Shown here one piece after another: positions 6,125 through 15,600 of a DNA stretch of 16,157 bases (position 1 is its first letter; the number at the start of each line of letters is the position of its first letter). Position numbers and translations under genes: made by a program. The notes beneath the pieces are model-generated. The model had not been told where the DNA came from, made no database searches, and saw only the letters and a list, made by a program, of their open reading frames with translations. This DNA is from DATAMF01 sp964472565 (lineage in GTDB: Bacteria > Chloroflexota > Anaerolineae > Aggregatilineales > Aggregatilineaceae): the NCBI GenBank assembly GCA_964472565.1, contig CAYYNB010000143.1:1-16157 (forward strand), given 5' to 3'.

Positions 6125-7873
6125 CTACGCCCCCAACACCAGAATAACCAGCACGGCGATCAGCCCGCCGATAATCCCAACGACATTCCAGTTGAGATAC
6201 CCGGTTTGGGTTGCCCGTAGCGCTGTCGCGGCTTCTTTCGTCCAGTGTACGATTTGCCGGTTGACCGCTTCGAACCCAAAATCGTTCGCTGCTGCGTCAC
6301 CCACTGGCCTCAGTGCCTCGGCGATACCGCCCAGCGGTTTGCGGAACCACCACCCTAACAGGCCCAGCGCCACGACGCCGAGTGCAACCAATGTCGCCGG
6401 AGCCGTAATCACTTCTTCAATAATATGGGTGCCCGTTTCAACTTCCAGGTGATGGTACGGCAGGCTGTCTTCCAGCAGTTCACCGAAGACCCCCGCCAGC
6501 AGCCACGTCGTGAACGTACCCACCGCCAGAATACCGGTTGCCAGTTTCATATACTGTCCGGCATCATGCGCGTGTGTGGTGCCACGTGGTTCGCCAAAGA
6601 ACACCAGCCACACCATACGGAAGCTGTACAGCGCGGTGATGCCCGCACCGATCAGCATCCCAGCATACGCCCAGACTGGCCCCTCTTCCAATCCGCCTTC
6701 CAGCACGAGTTCCTTGCTCCAGAACCCGTTCAGAATCGGAAGCCCTGCCAGCGCCAGCGCGCCCACAATGAACACATTGCGCATAAACGGCATCTGTTTA
6801 CCCAGTCCGCCCATCTGCCGCATATCGCGCGTCCCCACGCCATGAATCACTGCGCCCGCGCTTAGGAACAACAGGGCTTTGAATACGGCGTGGCTCAAAA
6901 GATGGAATTGGCTGGCGAAAATCGCCCCCGTCCCCACCGCATACACCATATAACCGAGTTGGCTCACGGTGGAATACGCCAGCGCCCGCTTGAGGTCCTG
7001 TGCCACCAGCGCCATCAGCGCCGACAGCAGCCCCGACAGCAGCCCGACGAGAATTACGGCAGTCGTCCAACCCTCGACATCTTCAAATGCCGGGTAAAAC
7101 CGCGCCAGCAGATACACGCCCGCGTTAACCATCGTCGCCGCGTGGATCAAGGCGCTGATTGGGCTGGGGGCTTCCATCGCGCCAGGCAGCCAGGTATGGA
7201 ATGGCACCTGCGCCGACTTTGCCGCCGCCGCTGCCAGGAACCCAAATGCGACCACGCCCAACACGCCCGATGGCAGCGCTTCAGGATCGGCCAGAAAATC
7301 GCTGATTTCATAGCTTCCCACGTATGCATAAATGATCAGCGCCCCGATCATCATGCCCACGCCGCCGAGCGAGGTGATCACCAGCGCTTTGATGCCGCCC
7401 TCCACCGCTTTGGGATCATCGTTATAAAACGAGATCAGTGCATACGAGCACAGCGCGGTCATTTCCCAGAAGATGAACAGCAGCAGCATGCTGCCGGTCA
7501 GCACCAGCCCGACCATTGATCCGATGAACAGCAGCACCAGCGCATAGTAACGGCCCAGTTCGGCATCGCCGTGCATATAGTCTACGGAGAAAATAACAGC
7601 CAAACACCCGATAACCGTTGCGACTGCGGCCAGAAAAACGCCGAGTCCATCCGGCACAAAGGTAAAATTACCAAACACGCTGCCGACTTCAATCTTTAAT
7701 TCGGCAGCATCGCTGTAGGACGGAATCAATAACAGTGCGGCCAATCCCGCCGCGACTGCGAAAATCACCGCCAAAAGATGTTGTTGTTCGGGCCGTTTAT
7801 TCCCTGCCAGCCACACCGCCAGCGCCCCCAGCCAGGGCAGCCCTATCACCAGAATAATCAGTATATCGGTCAT
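6125..7873 (-). CDS. NuoL-like antiporter-type subunit with C-terminal lateral helix
   Basis: Distal ion-pumping subunit, 582 aa. All diagnostic NuoL residues can be placed: Glu137 (FIFWEMTALCSY), Lys219 (AAAAKSAQVPFHTWLPGAME), His244 (ALIHAATMVNAGVYL), Lys332 (HAVFKALLFLSAG) and Lys387 (GFWSKEL), equivalent to E. coli NuoL Glu144, Lys229, His254, Lys342 and Lys399. After TM14-15 the chain continues through an amphipathic segment (about 510-555) and ends with RATQTGYLNWNVVG and a final TM helix. This is the NuoL arrangement in which a long lateral helix clamps the membrane arm. Canonical Mbh hydrogenases carry only one antiporter subunit, so this second, full-length one is notable. It starts 3 nt after the NuoK-like stop. 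Confidence 0.95.
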   Translation of the reverse strand: MTDILIILVIGLPWLGALAVWLAGNKRPEQQHLLAVIFAVAAGLAALLLIPSYSDAAELKIEVGSVFGNFTFVPDGLGVFLAAVATVIGCLAVIFSVDYMHGDAELGRYYALVLLFIGSMVGLVLTGSMLLLFIFWEMTALCSYALISFYNDDPKAVEGGIKALVITSLGGVGMMIGALIIYAYVGSYEISDFLADPEALPSGVLGVVAFGFLAAAAAKSAQVPFHTWLPGAMEAPSPISALIHAATMVNAGVYLLARFYPAFEDVEGWTTAVILVGLLSGLLSALMALVAQDLKRALAYSTVSQLGYMVYAVGTGAIFASQFHLLSHAVFKALLFLSAGAVIHGVGTRDMRQMGGLGKQMPFMRNVFIVGALALAGLPILNGFWSKELVLEGGLEEGPVWAYAGMLIGAGITALYSFRMVWLVFFGEPRGTTHAHDAGQYMKLATGILAVGTFTTWLLAGVFGELLEDSLPYHHLEVETGTHIIEEVITAPATLVALGVVALGLLGWWFRKPLGGIAEALRPVGDAAANDFGFEAVNRQIVHWTKEAATALRATQTGYLNWNVVGIIGGLIAVLVILVLGA

Positions 7874-7876
7874 AAC

Positions 7877-8179
7877 CTAGCCTCGTAATTTGGATAGGAG
7901 CGTGGTGTCAAATGTGCCCAGCACCCGCTTGACCTGCACCGCCAGCGCCAGTCCAATCACCGCCACGACAGTATCAGCCACAATCACAGTCATAGCGATA
8001 CTCTGGCTTAAATTCAGTTGGTCGCTCGCCTCACCCGCTGCGACCAGTGCCAGCAGCGCCGCCTTGACCAGAATTTGCAGTGCCACCACGACTTTGATCA
8101 GGTTGCGGGTAATCAATAACCCGTACAGACCAATGCCAAAAATCGCCAGCACGCCGACCAGTAGGATGTCCAGATTCAC
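7877..8179 (-). CDS. NuoK/MnhC/MbhG-like membrane subunit
   Basis: Three-helix membrane subunit, 100 aa, of the NuoK/MrpC family, placed between the antiporter subunits and the catalytic arm. The pattern GLYGLLITRNLIKVVVALQIL and VADTVVAVIGLAL is typical. The membrane glutamates of NuoK (Glu36 and Glu72 in E. coli) are not kept: position 35 is Gln and the second site falls on Val or near Asp69, with Lys39 as an extra charged residue. Translation starts at GTG (8179), which overlaps the preceding TGA by four bases (GTGA), a coupling arrangement. The C-terminus is a short basic cytoplasmic tail. Confidence 0.9.
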   Translation of the reverse strand: MNLDILLVGVLAIFGIGLYGLLITRNLIKVVVALQILVKAALLALVAAGEASDQLNLSQSIAMTVIVADTVVAVIGLALAVQVKRVLGTFDTTLLSKLRG

Positions 8180-8718
8180 GCTATTACCTCCTCAGGTCGC
8201 TCGTCCATCGGGTCGATTTCCAGTTCACTGCCGGTTGCCATTATTTCATGTTTGTTCGGTGTATGGCTGTCCGTAAGCAGTCCCAATAAACACAAAACAC
8301 CACTGAAAATAAGTACGGTTTGCAACAGGACATCCAGCGTCCGGTTCTCCCACAGCATCTCCGCCATAGCAGTATTGCTGCCTGCCCCATCTATCTCATC
8401 CAGGGGCAGCATCATCAGGCCGAGGATCACTAAAAAAATGCCGACCAATCCAATTGTGAACCAATTCGGGATAAATTCCCGCTCGGCTAAGCCATCATCC
8501 CCCGCGATGCTGATGGCAAACACGAAAAGAACTGTCACCAGTCCCGCGCCAACACTGAGTTCGACCACGGCAACTTGCTCTGCGCCTAACTTGTACAACA
8601 TGAGTGCGGTTAAGGCGCTCACTCCAGCTAACCATAATGCCGCTGAGAGTAATTGGCGCGCGCGGATCGCTCGAATGGCACAGACCACCGTGCCAGCTAT
8701 AAGGAGCGCATCCAGCAT
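8176..8718 (-). CDS. NuoJ/MbhD-like (DUF4040-type) membrane subunit, first gene of the operon
   Basis: Membrane protein of 180 aa with about five helices. Residues 25-75 show the MbhD/NuoJ-type pattern: ALWLAGVSALTALMLYKLGA followed by VAVVELSVGAGLVTVLFVFAI. Two more helices (about 87-105 and 128-150, LDVLLQTVLIFSGVLCLLGLL) and a hydrophilic acidic tail (DPMDERPEE) follow. It appears to replace the MbhD and MbhE/F-type pieces with one polypeptide. In the family this subunit links the antiporter-type subunits to the rest of the arm. The start is well supported by a perfect AAGGAGGT ribosome site (8724-8731) five nt upstream, the strongest in the operon. Confidence in the precise family (NuoJ versus DUF4040/MnhB) is moderate. 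Confidence 0.85.
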   Translation of the reverse strand: MLDALLIAGTVVCAIRAIRARQLLSAALWLAGVSALTALMLYKLGAEQVAVVELSVGAGLVTVLFVFAISIAGDDGLAEREFIPNWFTIGLVGIFLVILGLMMLPLDEIDGAGSNTAMAEMLWENRTLDVLLQTVLIFSGVLCLLGLLTDSHTPNKHEIMATGSELEIDPMDERPEEVIA

Positions 8719-8864
8719 TTGTGACCTCCTTCACTATTATCTAATTCCTCCTGATCCTAAGTCGTCGTCTCTTACCCACACAGTGCCTCTCGTCACCTAC
8801 TCAACATGACCTTTATCCCTGCCAACACAAAAGAAGCTTTGAGGGCCTCTTTTGTGCGAACAAG
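8719..8864. promoter_or_regulatory. Leader region of the hydrogenase operon
   Basis: This 146-bp gap lies between the hydrolase gene and the first operon gene, both on the minus strand. It contains the terminator-like hairpin (8826-8856), a strong ribosome site AAGGAGGT (8724-8731), a second AGGAGGA about 20 bases further upstream, and GATAAT (8741-8736) as a possible -10. That -10 would start transcription almost on the ribosome site and has no good -35, so the true promoter is not identified. Confidence 0.4.
8826..8856 (-). terminator. Terminator-like hairpin after the hydrolase gene
   Basis: CACAAAAGAAGC (8826-8837) pairs with GCCTCTTTTGTG (8845-8856) over 12 positions with one A-C mismatch and a 7-base loop. 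It begins 8 nt past the stop of the hydrolase gene. On the minus strand the 3' arm contains TTCTTTT but no separate T-tail follows. Likely partial or full insulation of the hydrogenase operon from the upstream gene. Confidence 0.55.
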
Positions 8865-9791
8865 CTATGCGATTGGATCGCTAGACTGAACGATCTGTAG
8901 CCCTCGTTCGGCGTAGAGGTCGAACATTCGATTAGCCATCGCATCGAAATCAATCTCCGGGTGTGCCACCGACGACATACAGTCGCTCAAAATATGCCAC
9001 TTGGTGAGTTGTTCCGGCTGGCTGTTAAAATAGCGGACGACCGATGTAACGGTCTCCAGCACGCAGTGACTCTTCGCTTGTCCCGCGATATACACCTTGT
9101 CATAGCTGGCAAGTTTTTCCAAAAACGGGACATTGAGTTCGCCCTGTAGCTCGCTGGGTACTTTCACTTCCGGTTCGAGCAGGGAATAATGCTCGGTTTT
9201 AGGAATCATCCCTTTGGTCAAAAATAGCGGGCGCGACTGTCGCGCCGACGAATGATACACAATCGCTTCATACAAAGCGGGGGTGATGCTGTGCCCCGGC
9301 GTCCCGATCATAGTATGGTGCGGCCAGATCATCAGTTCTTTTTTCGCCTGCGTTTCCAGTGTATTCACATATCGCAGCGACCACTGCGCCTCAAACACAG
9401 GCTGCCAGTACCCGCTGTTCACATCCTGGCTCGTAATCGGTGTAAAAGGTGCTGGATGCTGCCCCTCTTGATTCACCCACCATTGTGGATAGAAGATTTG
9501 GGTTGGAATATGACTGTCCATTGACGTAGCGATTGTCGTAACCTCGTTCATATGCTTCAAGAGCCATTCAATGGTCCGGCAGGTATCCTGTACAGCTCCC
9601 GGTACGCTGAGTGAGCCGTCCGTATGGATAAAATCCACCTGAGGATCAACCAGGAGCAAAATAATCCGATGCGCATCCTCATCCGCAGCGGGCAGGCCCG
9701 CCAAACGCCCCGTTTCGATCACGCCCGGCGTATCGGGTATATAAAGTGTTCCCACCTTAGAAGGATGGTAAAAGTCGGGTAGATGGTTCAT
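8865..9791 (-). CDS. Isochorismatase/nicotinamidase-family cysteine hydrolase
   Basis: Cytoplasmic alpha/beta hydrolase, 308 aa from the ATG at 9791 (AAAGGA site 6 nt upstream; the ATG at 9794 is only 3 nt from it). Catalytic triad by pattern: Asp49 (LLLVDPQVDF), Lys193 (FLTKGM) and Cys243 (AGQAKSHCV). Metal-site-like residues Asp92 and His94 (SMDSH) and the block WPHHTMIGTPGH resemble nicotinamidase (PncA), which converts nicotinamide to nicotinic acid in NAD salvage. It is about 100 residues longer than PncA, with an N-terminal extension of about 40 residues and long inserts around 105-150 and 195-225, so the substrate is not certain. It lies upstream of the hydrogenase operon on the same strand but is separated by a hairpin. 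It is divergent from the kinase genes. Confidence 0.87.
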   Translation of the reverse strand: MNHLPDFYHPSKVGTLYIPDTPGVIETGRLAGLPAADEDAHRIILLLVDPQVDFIHTDGSLSVPGAVQDTCRTIEWLLKHMNEVTTIATSMDSHIPTQIFYPQWWVNQEGQHPAPFTPITSQDVNSGYWQPVFEAQWSLRYVNTLETQAKKELMIWPHHTMIGTPGHSITPALYEAIVYHSSARQSRPLFLTKGMIPKTEHYSLLEPEVKVPSELQGELNVPFLEKLASYDKVYIAGQAKSHCVLETVTSVVRYFNSQPEQLTKWHILSDCMSSVAHPEIDFDAMANRMFDLYAERGLQIVQSSDPIA

Positions 9792-9794
9792 CAT

Positions 9795-9919
9795 TCGTCC
9801 TTTGAGAAACCCGTCAGTGTTCTACAAATATCACTCACTGGTGCCTTTTTACGCAAAATATAGACCTATGAGCTATTGTTCCGGCTATATGGATATGATA
9901 AAGTATTGATAAATCATTA
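9795..9919. promoter_or_regulatory. Divergent intergenic region between hydrolase and first kinase
   Basis: AT-rich 125-bp gap that must hold promoters for both directions. On the plus strand TATGAT (9894-9899) is a fair -10 without a good -35. On the minus strand TATATT (9862-9857) is a similar candidate, also lacking a -35. CAGTG and CACTG boxes (about 9814-9839) form a weak inverted pair. No operator can be called with confidence. Confidence 0.4.
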
Positions 9920-12598
9920 ATGAAGTATCGTGTTAAAGCAAGTGTGATCAAGATGCGGGTTTGGCAACGTATTTTCATTGGAGTTTTGTTTTTTGTAGTC
10001 ATAGTAGTTATCGTCCATCGAGGCACTACTGCGGCTATCGTTGCTTTGCTCCTCCTTTTTGCTACAACTGGGCTGATCGTTTATACGGTGCGTCTCCTTC
10101 GGCAGCGTAGCTTTGAATTAGCCGCTGTCAACCAGTTGGCCCAGGCTGTCGCATCGCATCCCGCGCTGGATGAACTGCTCACTGGCTTTTACCAGCAAAT
10201 CCGGGCGTTGTGGAAAGCCCCCACATTTTATATGGCGCTCTACACCCAGGATAAAATCCAGTTTCCATTTGTCATCGACAATACCCGGCGTCAGCAGTGG
10301 CCGGACCGCCAGCTATCCGCCGGGCTGATCGATCAGGTGATCAAAACCCGTGCGCCGCTGCTCAATGCAACTCCGGAGCCGATTCCGGACTCAGCTCCCG
10401 CTTCCCTGTTCTTCCTGGGGATCCCTCTTTTCGCGGGTGATCAGTTGGTCGGCGCTGTCGCGGTTACTCGAAAAAAACGTTTTACCCTCAATGATTCAAA
10501 GTTGCTGAGTACGCTCGCATCACTCATTACCCCGGCTCTGCCCAACACTCTGCTTCAAAACGATGTCTTGCGCCAGCGGGTCATTGAACTCTCAACCATC
10601 GAAGTTCTCTCCCGCCATCTCTCCGCCACCCTCGATTTAGAAACGATTATAGTAGATGTAGTCGCCGGTATTATGTCCGCCATCGGGGCCGCATCCGGCA
10701 GTTGTGCCCTGCTGATCGATGAGGAACGGTTTATCTCCGTTACCCCGAACGCTAAACCATATCATATCAATCCCATCGATCAGGGGATTATTAGTCGAGT
10801 GCTCAGGAGCCAGGAACTCATTTTGCTCACCGGCATAGGCACCGCCCCGGATTCAGGCGTATGTTCGGTCCTCTGTGTGCCGATTGTGCGTGAAGAAAAA
10901 ACCATCGGCGCGCTGCACTTTGAAGCCCCGTACCCTCGCGCTTTTGATGAGTCGCACGTTCATTTTGTCGATACCCTGTCTAAACATGCCGGAATTGCCA
11001 TCGAAAACGCGCGCCTGTTCAGTGATCGCCGCCGCCAGATCGAAATCCTGCTCAGTTTGCGCAGCATGTCGCACCAGCTCCTGGCTAATCTTAATCTCCA
11101 GAACGTGCTCACCACTGTGCTCAAGTGCGCCCAGGAAATCGCCCATTCCCAGCAGGTACGGCTGTATTTCCATCTCTGCGATCCCGAAAAACAGTTGATG
11201 ATCGTCGGCCCGGATAATATTCCCTCTCCCACCGACTTATCCCCGCTCCTTCAACAGGTCGTAGAAACCGGACAATCCTACTATTCGGTGGACATCAATA
11301 AGCTGCCCGAATACTGGACCCTGCTTCCCAGTCCCGATTTTCAGGCGACAGTTTACATCCCCATGAAGCGTGCGGGCGAAGCGCGCGGTGTGATGGAAGT
11401 CTGTTTCGATCATGCCCAGTACTACACATCAAATGAAATCCAGGGACTTGAGGTGCTTGCCGGACAAATCGCCGTCGCCTTTGAAAGTTCTTGTCTGTAC
11501 GACGAAGTTCGTTCTGGCCACGATCAGATGAAAGCCATTCTTGACTCCACGCGGGAAGGCATCTTTTTAATCGACAGTCGCCGCCGTCTGCTGCAAATTA
11601 ACGCGGCTGCACAAAAGATGTTGGGCGAGAAATCTTACCCTGGCGGAGATGTTATTGAGTGGTTGCAGCAGTCCGGTGAGGACTGGCTCAAAGAGGTTGC
11701 CGGAACTTCAATCGAAGGTTTGAACAATCTGGCGAGTGAAATTCGCCACCATCCCGATCAGATATCGCATCGCCAGTTTGAGCAGTCCCAGGGGCACTAT
11801 ATTGATGAAATAGGGACTCCCGTGCTCGACCTGAATCACCGTCTGGCGGGCTGGCTGGTCATCTGGCGCGACATGACCGAAGAGCGCCAGATTGTGTTGT
11901 TGCGTGAAGAATTAACAAATATGATTATCCACGATCTGCGCAGTCCTTTGACCGCCATGATCAGCGCTATGACCCTGATGCAGGATTTGTTAAACGAAGG
12001 CGAAACCTCCCCCGATGTGCTCAACGAAATTCTGCATATCTCCATGAACAGTGGCGAAAACATGCTGAGTCTGGTTCAATCCTTGCTTGATATAGCTCGC
12101 CTTGAACACCAGAATTTGGCGTTGGATTGTGACAGTTTTGCCCTGGATGAAATCATCCTGAGCAGTTGTAGTTCCGTTCAGAGTTTGGCAATGGGCGCTC
12201 AAATTCGTCTTGAAACCCATATCCCGCCCGATCTGCCGCTCGTCTGGGTTGATAACGAAAAAATCCGCCGGGTGTTGATCAATCTGCTTGATAATGCGCT
12301 GCGCCATTCACCGCTGGGAAGTCAAATCACCATCAACACGGCTTCGCATGCCGAAGAAAAAGAGGTGCTTATCCAGGTCATCGATAGCGGGCCGGGTATT
12401 CCTCCCGAAGCCCGCCAGTTGATTTTTGACAAATTCATGCAGCTTCATCATCAAGCCTTGCGCGGTCACAAAGGGACCGGCTTGGGTCTCACCTACTGTA
12501 AGTTGGCAGTTGAAGCGCATAGTGGAAAAATTTGGGTCGAAGAAGGCCCTAACGGCGGTGCCGCATTTTGTTTTACACTGCCAGTTGTGCCCGGTTGA
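9920..12598 (+). CDS. Membrane-anchored sensor histidine kinase: 2 TM - GAF x3 - PAS - HisKA - HATPase
   Basis: Signal-transducing kinase, 892 aa. Two N-terminal transmembrane helices (about 17-33 and 36-56) with almost no periplasmic loop suggest cytoplasmic sensing. Three GAF domains follow (about 68-207, 220-365, 373-530), each of the last two closed by a helix of the type GIAIENARLF, then a PAS domain (about 536-650, ILDSTREGIFLIDSRRR). Kinase core: phospho-acceptor His671 in MIIHDLRSPLTA, N-box Asn788-Asn792 (NLLDN), G1 Asp822 (DSGPGIP) and G2 at 852-856 (GTGLG). No receiver domain is attached. The start lacks a visible Shine-Dalgarno; the ATG at 9953 (residue 12) is an equally plausible start. 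Paralogous to the next gene, 68 bp downstream and probably co-transcribed. Confidence 0.93.
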   Translation: MKYRVKASVIKMRVWQRIFIGVLFFVVIVVIVHRGTTAAIVALLLLFATTGLIVYTVRLLRQRSFELAAVNQLAQAVASHPALDELLTGFYQQIRALWKAPTFYMALYTQDKIQFPFVIDNTRRQQWPDRQLSAGLIDQVIKTRAPLLNATPEPIPDSAPASLFFLGIPLFAGDQLVGAVAVTRKKRFTLNDSKLLSTLASLITPALPNTLLQNDVLRQRVIELSTIEVLSRHLSATLDLETIIVDVVAGIMSAIGAASGSCALLIDEERFISVTPNAKPYHINPIDQGIISRVLRSQELILLTGIGTAPDSGVCSVLCVPIVREEKTIGALHFEAPYPRAFDESHVHFVDTLSKHAGIAIENARLFSDRRRQIEILLSLRSMSHQLLANLNLQNVLTTVLKCAQEIAHSQQVRLYFHLCDPEKQLMIVGPDNIPSPTDLSPLLQQVVETGQSYYSVDINKLPEYWTLLPSPDFQATVYIPMKRAGEARGVMEVCFDHAQYYTSNEIQGLEVLAGQIAVAFESSCLYDEVRSGHDQMKAILDSTREGIFLIDSRRRLLQINAAAQKMLGEKSYPGGDVIEWLQQSGEDWLKEVAGTSIEGLNNLASEIRHHPDQISHRQFEQSQGHYIDEIGTPVLDLNHRLAGWLVIWRDMTEERQIVLLREELTNMIIHDLRSPLTAMISAMTLMQDLLNEGETSPDVLNEILHISMNSGENMLSLVQSLLDIARLEHQNLALDCDSFALDEIILSSCSSVQSLAMGAQIRLETHIPPDLPLVWVDNEKIRRVLINLLDNALRHSPLGSQITINTASHAEEKEVLIQVIDSGPGIPPEARQLIFDKFMQLHHQALRGHKGTGLGLTYCKLAVEAHSGKIWVEEGPNGGAAFCFTLPVVPG

Positions 12599-12666
12599 TT
12601 ATTTGCCTCTGCGTGAGCCTATGTTAGATTGATAGGTGTTTAGGCCACCCGTTCAAGGGCTAATTC

Positions 12667-15600
12667 ATGGTGTCAAAACGTCTGTTGTTTGTTGGGACTC
12701 TGAGTCTTTTTACACTTGCCGCTCTACTCTCCACCGCGTTCCCGGCGGCATCACTCTGGATATTTTTCATCCTGCTCATCGGCTTGATGCTCAACCTGGG
12801 AATTAAGCTTGATGATATTCTGATCTCCCCCGCGCCCACAGCGGCCCTGCTTGCCTATCTCACGCTGGGCATCGGCGCACTCTGGAGCATTGCCGCTGGT
12901 GTGCTGCTGGGCTACATCCTCCTGTGGGTCTACCAAAAACGCGTGATGGTTCAGGCCGGTTTGTTCACCGCCAATCGTCTGATCTTGGGGCTGTTTCTGG
13001 CACATGTTGTCTATCAACAGGTGGATGGTGAACTTCCTCTTCAAAATCTTACGACCAGCGACATTTTCCCCCTCGCATTGTTAATTCTGGTCTATTTAGG
13101 CATCGATCTGGCAATCCTGGGAACCGGATTCCTCCGGCAGTTATCGCGGAGCGGCCCCGAAGCCCTGGGCATATTTTTTGTGCCGCTGCCATTCGCCGTT
13201 GTCGGCGCAGTAACCTATCACCAGTTATCTTCGCTGGCGTTCGGCTTGCTGATCTTCAGTTTCCTGATTGTCGTGTTGGGCATGTTTGTCCTGGTTCATT
13301 CTCGCAAACGTTCGCGTCAGCAGGTGCTTGAACTCTCGGCTATCTCCGCCATCAGTCAGGCCATGCACAACAACCTGGATCTGAATGCCCTCCTTGACGT
13401 GATCTACCGTCAGGTCAACCAGTTGCTGAACGTCAATAATTTCACTGTCGCGCTTTTTGACGCCAACCGTAGCACGCTCTACTTCCCCTTGAATATCGCC
13501 AGTCATCACCCGGTCCCGCTTCCACCTCATGAAATGGGAACCGGTCTGATCGAGCATGTCATCGAACAAAAAACATCCCTTCTCCTGCCGGATCGTGTGG
13601 CCCAGCAAGCGCAGGCGCGCGGTTTAACCCCGCCCCCCACGCCCATCTATTCCTGGCTGGGGGTGCCCCTTTTAGCACCCGAGCGTGTTTTAGGCTGTCT
13701 GGTGGTCTATTCTACTCGCTCCGAGCAGCATTTTTCATCAGACGACCTGCGCCAGTTGACCACATTAGCGGGGCAAGCAGGCATCGCTATCGATAATGCC
13801 CAGCTTTACGGTCAGGCCCGTGATCGCTCGGTGCAGTTAGCCACGCTGAACAATATCGCCTCCATCCTCAACACGACCCTGAACTTTCAGCAGGTGCTCG
13901 ATCTCGTCAGTTCGTCGGCGGTTGCGATGGCGTCCTGTGACGCGGTAGCCTTGTTTATGTGGTGGGACGGCACCCATCGCCCCTATGTGTTAGAGCGTAT
14001 GAACGGGTTGAGCGCATCCTTTAAACAGGACCCGGTTCGCCCCCTGATCATGGATATTGGTGATCTTCAGCGCCGTCGTCAGCCGCTGGTCGTAACCGAT
14101 GTCCTCACCGATCAGCGTACGTCCCCCGTTCGCCCCGCTATGATCCGCGAATCCAAGCGCGCGTGGATTGAGTATTTGCTGCGCACCGGAGACGATATTC
14201 TGGGCGTCTTGGTCTTTTATTTCGATGAGCCGCGGACCTTTAGCGCCGAAGAAATCGAACTGCTGCGCAATTTCACCAATCAGGCGTCCTCGTCCATCAG
14301 CAATGCCCGGCTGTACACCCAAACCGATGAAGCCTTGCATCGTCGTGTGGAACAGCTTTCTGCCTTAGCCGATATTAGCCGCGAACTCACCTCCACCCTG
14401 AATCTGCCCCGGTTGTTTCGCTTGGTATTGGATCGTGCGCTTGAAGCGACTCAATCTCACACCGGGGCCTTGTTACTGCATTCCGACGAAGGGATGCCGC
14501 GCTTAGTCGCATCTCAGGGTTTGTCGCCCCACAAATCGCTGCTTTCAAAAGCCACCGAAGAAACATTCCGTACGGGCCTACCCAGTCATGACGAAAAACA
14601 GCTTAATGTGCCCATTCTTCATGGCCGAGAGGTTTACGGCGTGATCTCCCTGGATCGGGATCGGGACTACAGTGCCGATGAACTGGCCTTTGTCACCCAA
14701 CTCGCAACCCAGGCCCAGATCGCCATCGAAAATGCGCGCCTCTTCCGCCGCATCGAAGATGCGCGAGATCGCCTGCAAATCATTCTGGATAGCATGAAAG
14801 AGGCCGTTCTGCTGCTCGGCGCAGAAGGCCATATCATGCTGGCGAATCCGCGCGTGTCTGACCTTCTCGGCCTTGATCCGGATCGCATTATAGACTTGCC
14901 TTTGGGCGATCTGGTGCAGGATGCGGCACTGGATATAGCGGCCCGTTTGGGTTTCTCCCGTGATTCGCTCTTAAAATTGCTTCAAAATCTCAAGCTGGGG
15001 CAGTGGGATGCCACCTCCAATGATGGCACCCGTGTCAATTTCCAGATTCAGACTCGTTTTCTGGACCGCACCGATGCCCCTGTCCGCGATAATGCGGGGC
15101 GCGCGGTGGGCCTGTTAATGGTCTTTTCCGATGTCACCAAAGAGCGTCAGCTTAATCAGGCCCGCGAAGATTTAGGCAGTATGATTGTCCACGATTTACG
15201 CGGTCCCTTAACCGCTATAACCGCCAGTTTAAAGCTGCTAAACGAATTGGCTCCATCCGATTCGTTCGGTGTCGCCGTTCGCCAGACCACCGATATGGCC
15301 TCTCGCGCCGTGCGCAAAATGTTGAATCTGGTAGACTCGCTGCTCGATGTGTCCAAAATCGAAAGTGGCATGATGACCCTGGAGCGCGAACCGGCCCAGT
15401 TTGAAACCTTATGCGCCTCGGTGGTCGAAGAGCTGTCCCCGCTCGCCCAGGAACTCGAAGTTAATATTATCGTGTCGGTTCCGCCCAACATGCCGCATCT
15501 GGACATCGACGCTCACAAAATCGAGCGTGTCTTGTTGAACCTGATGGATAATGCGCTTAAGTTTTCACCCCAGCATGGTCAGGTCATCATTCGCGCGCTG

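Noticed and set aside
119..8718. Respiratory complex I (NADH:quinone oxidoreductase)
   Set aside because: NuoE, F and G are absent, the NuoD-like protein has all four nickel-site cysteines, the small subunit has CxxC instead of CC, and a hydrogenase protease is present.
4613..8718. Stand-alone Mrp Na+/H+ antiporter operon
   Set aside because: Mrp E, F and G are missing and the genes run into hydrogenase subunits; the NuoL-like protein has the complex I type C-terminus.
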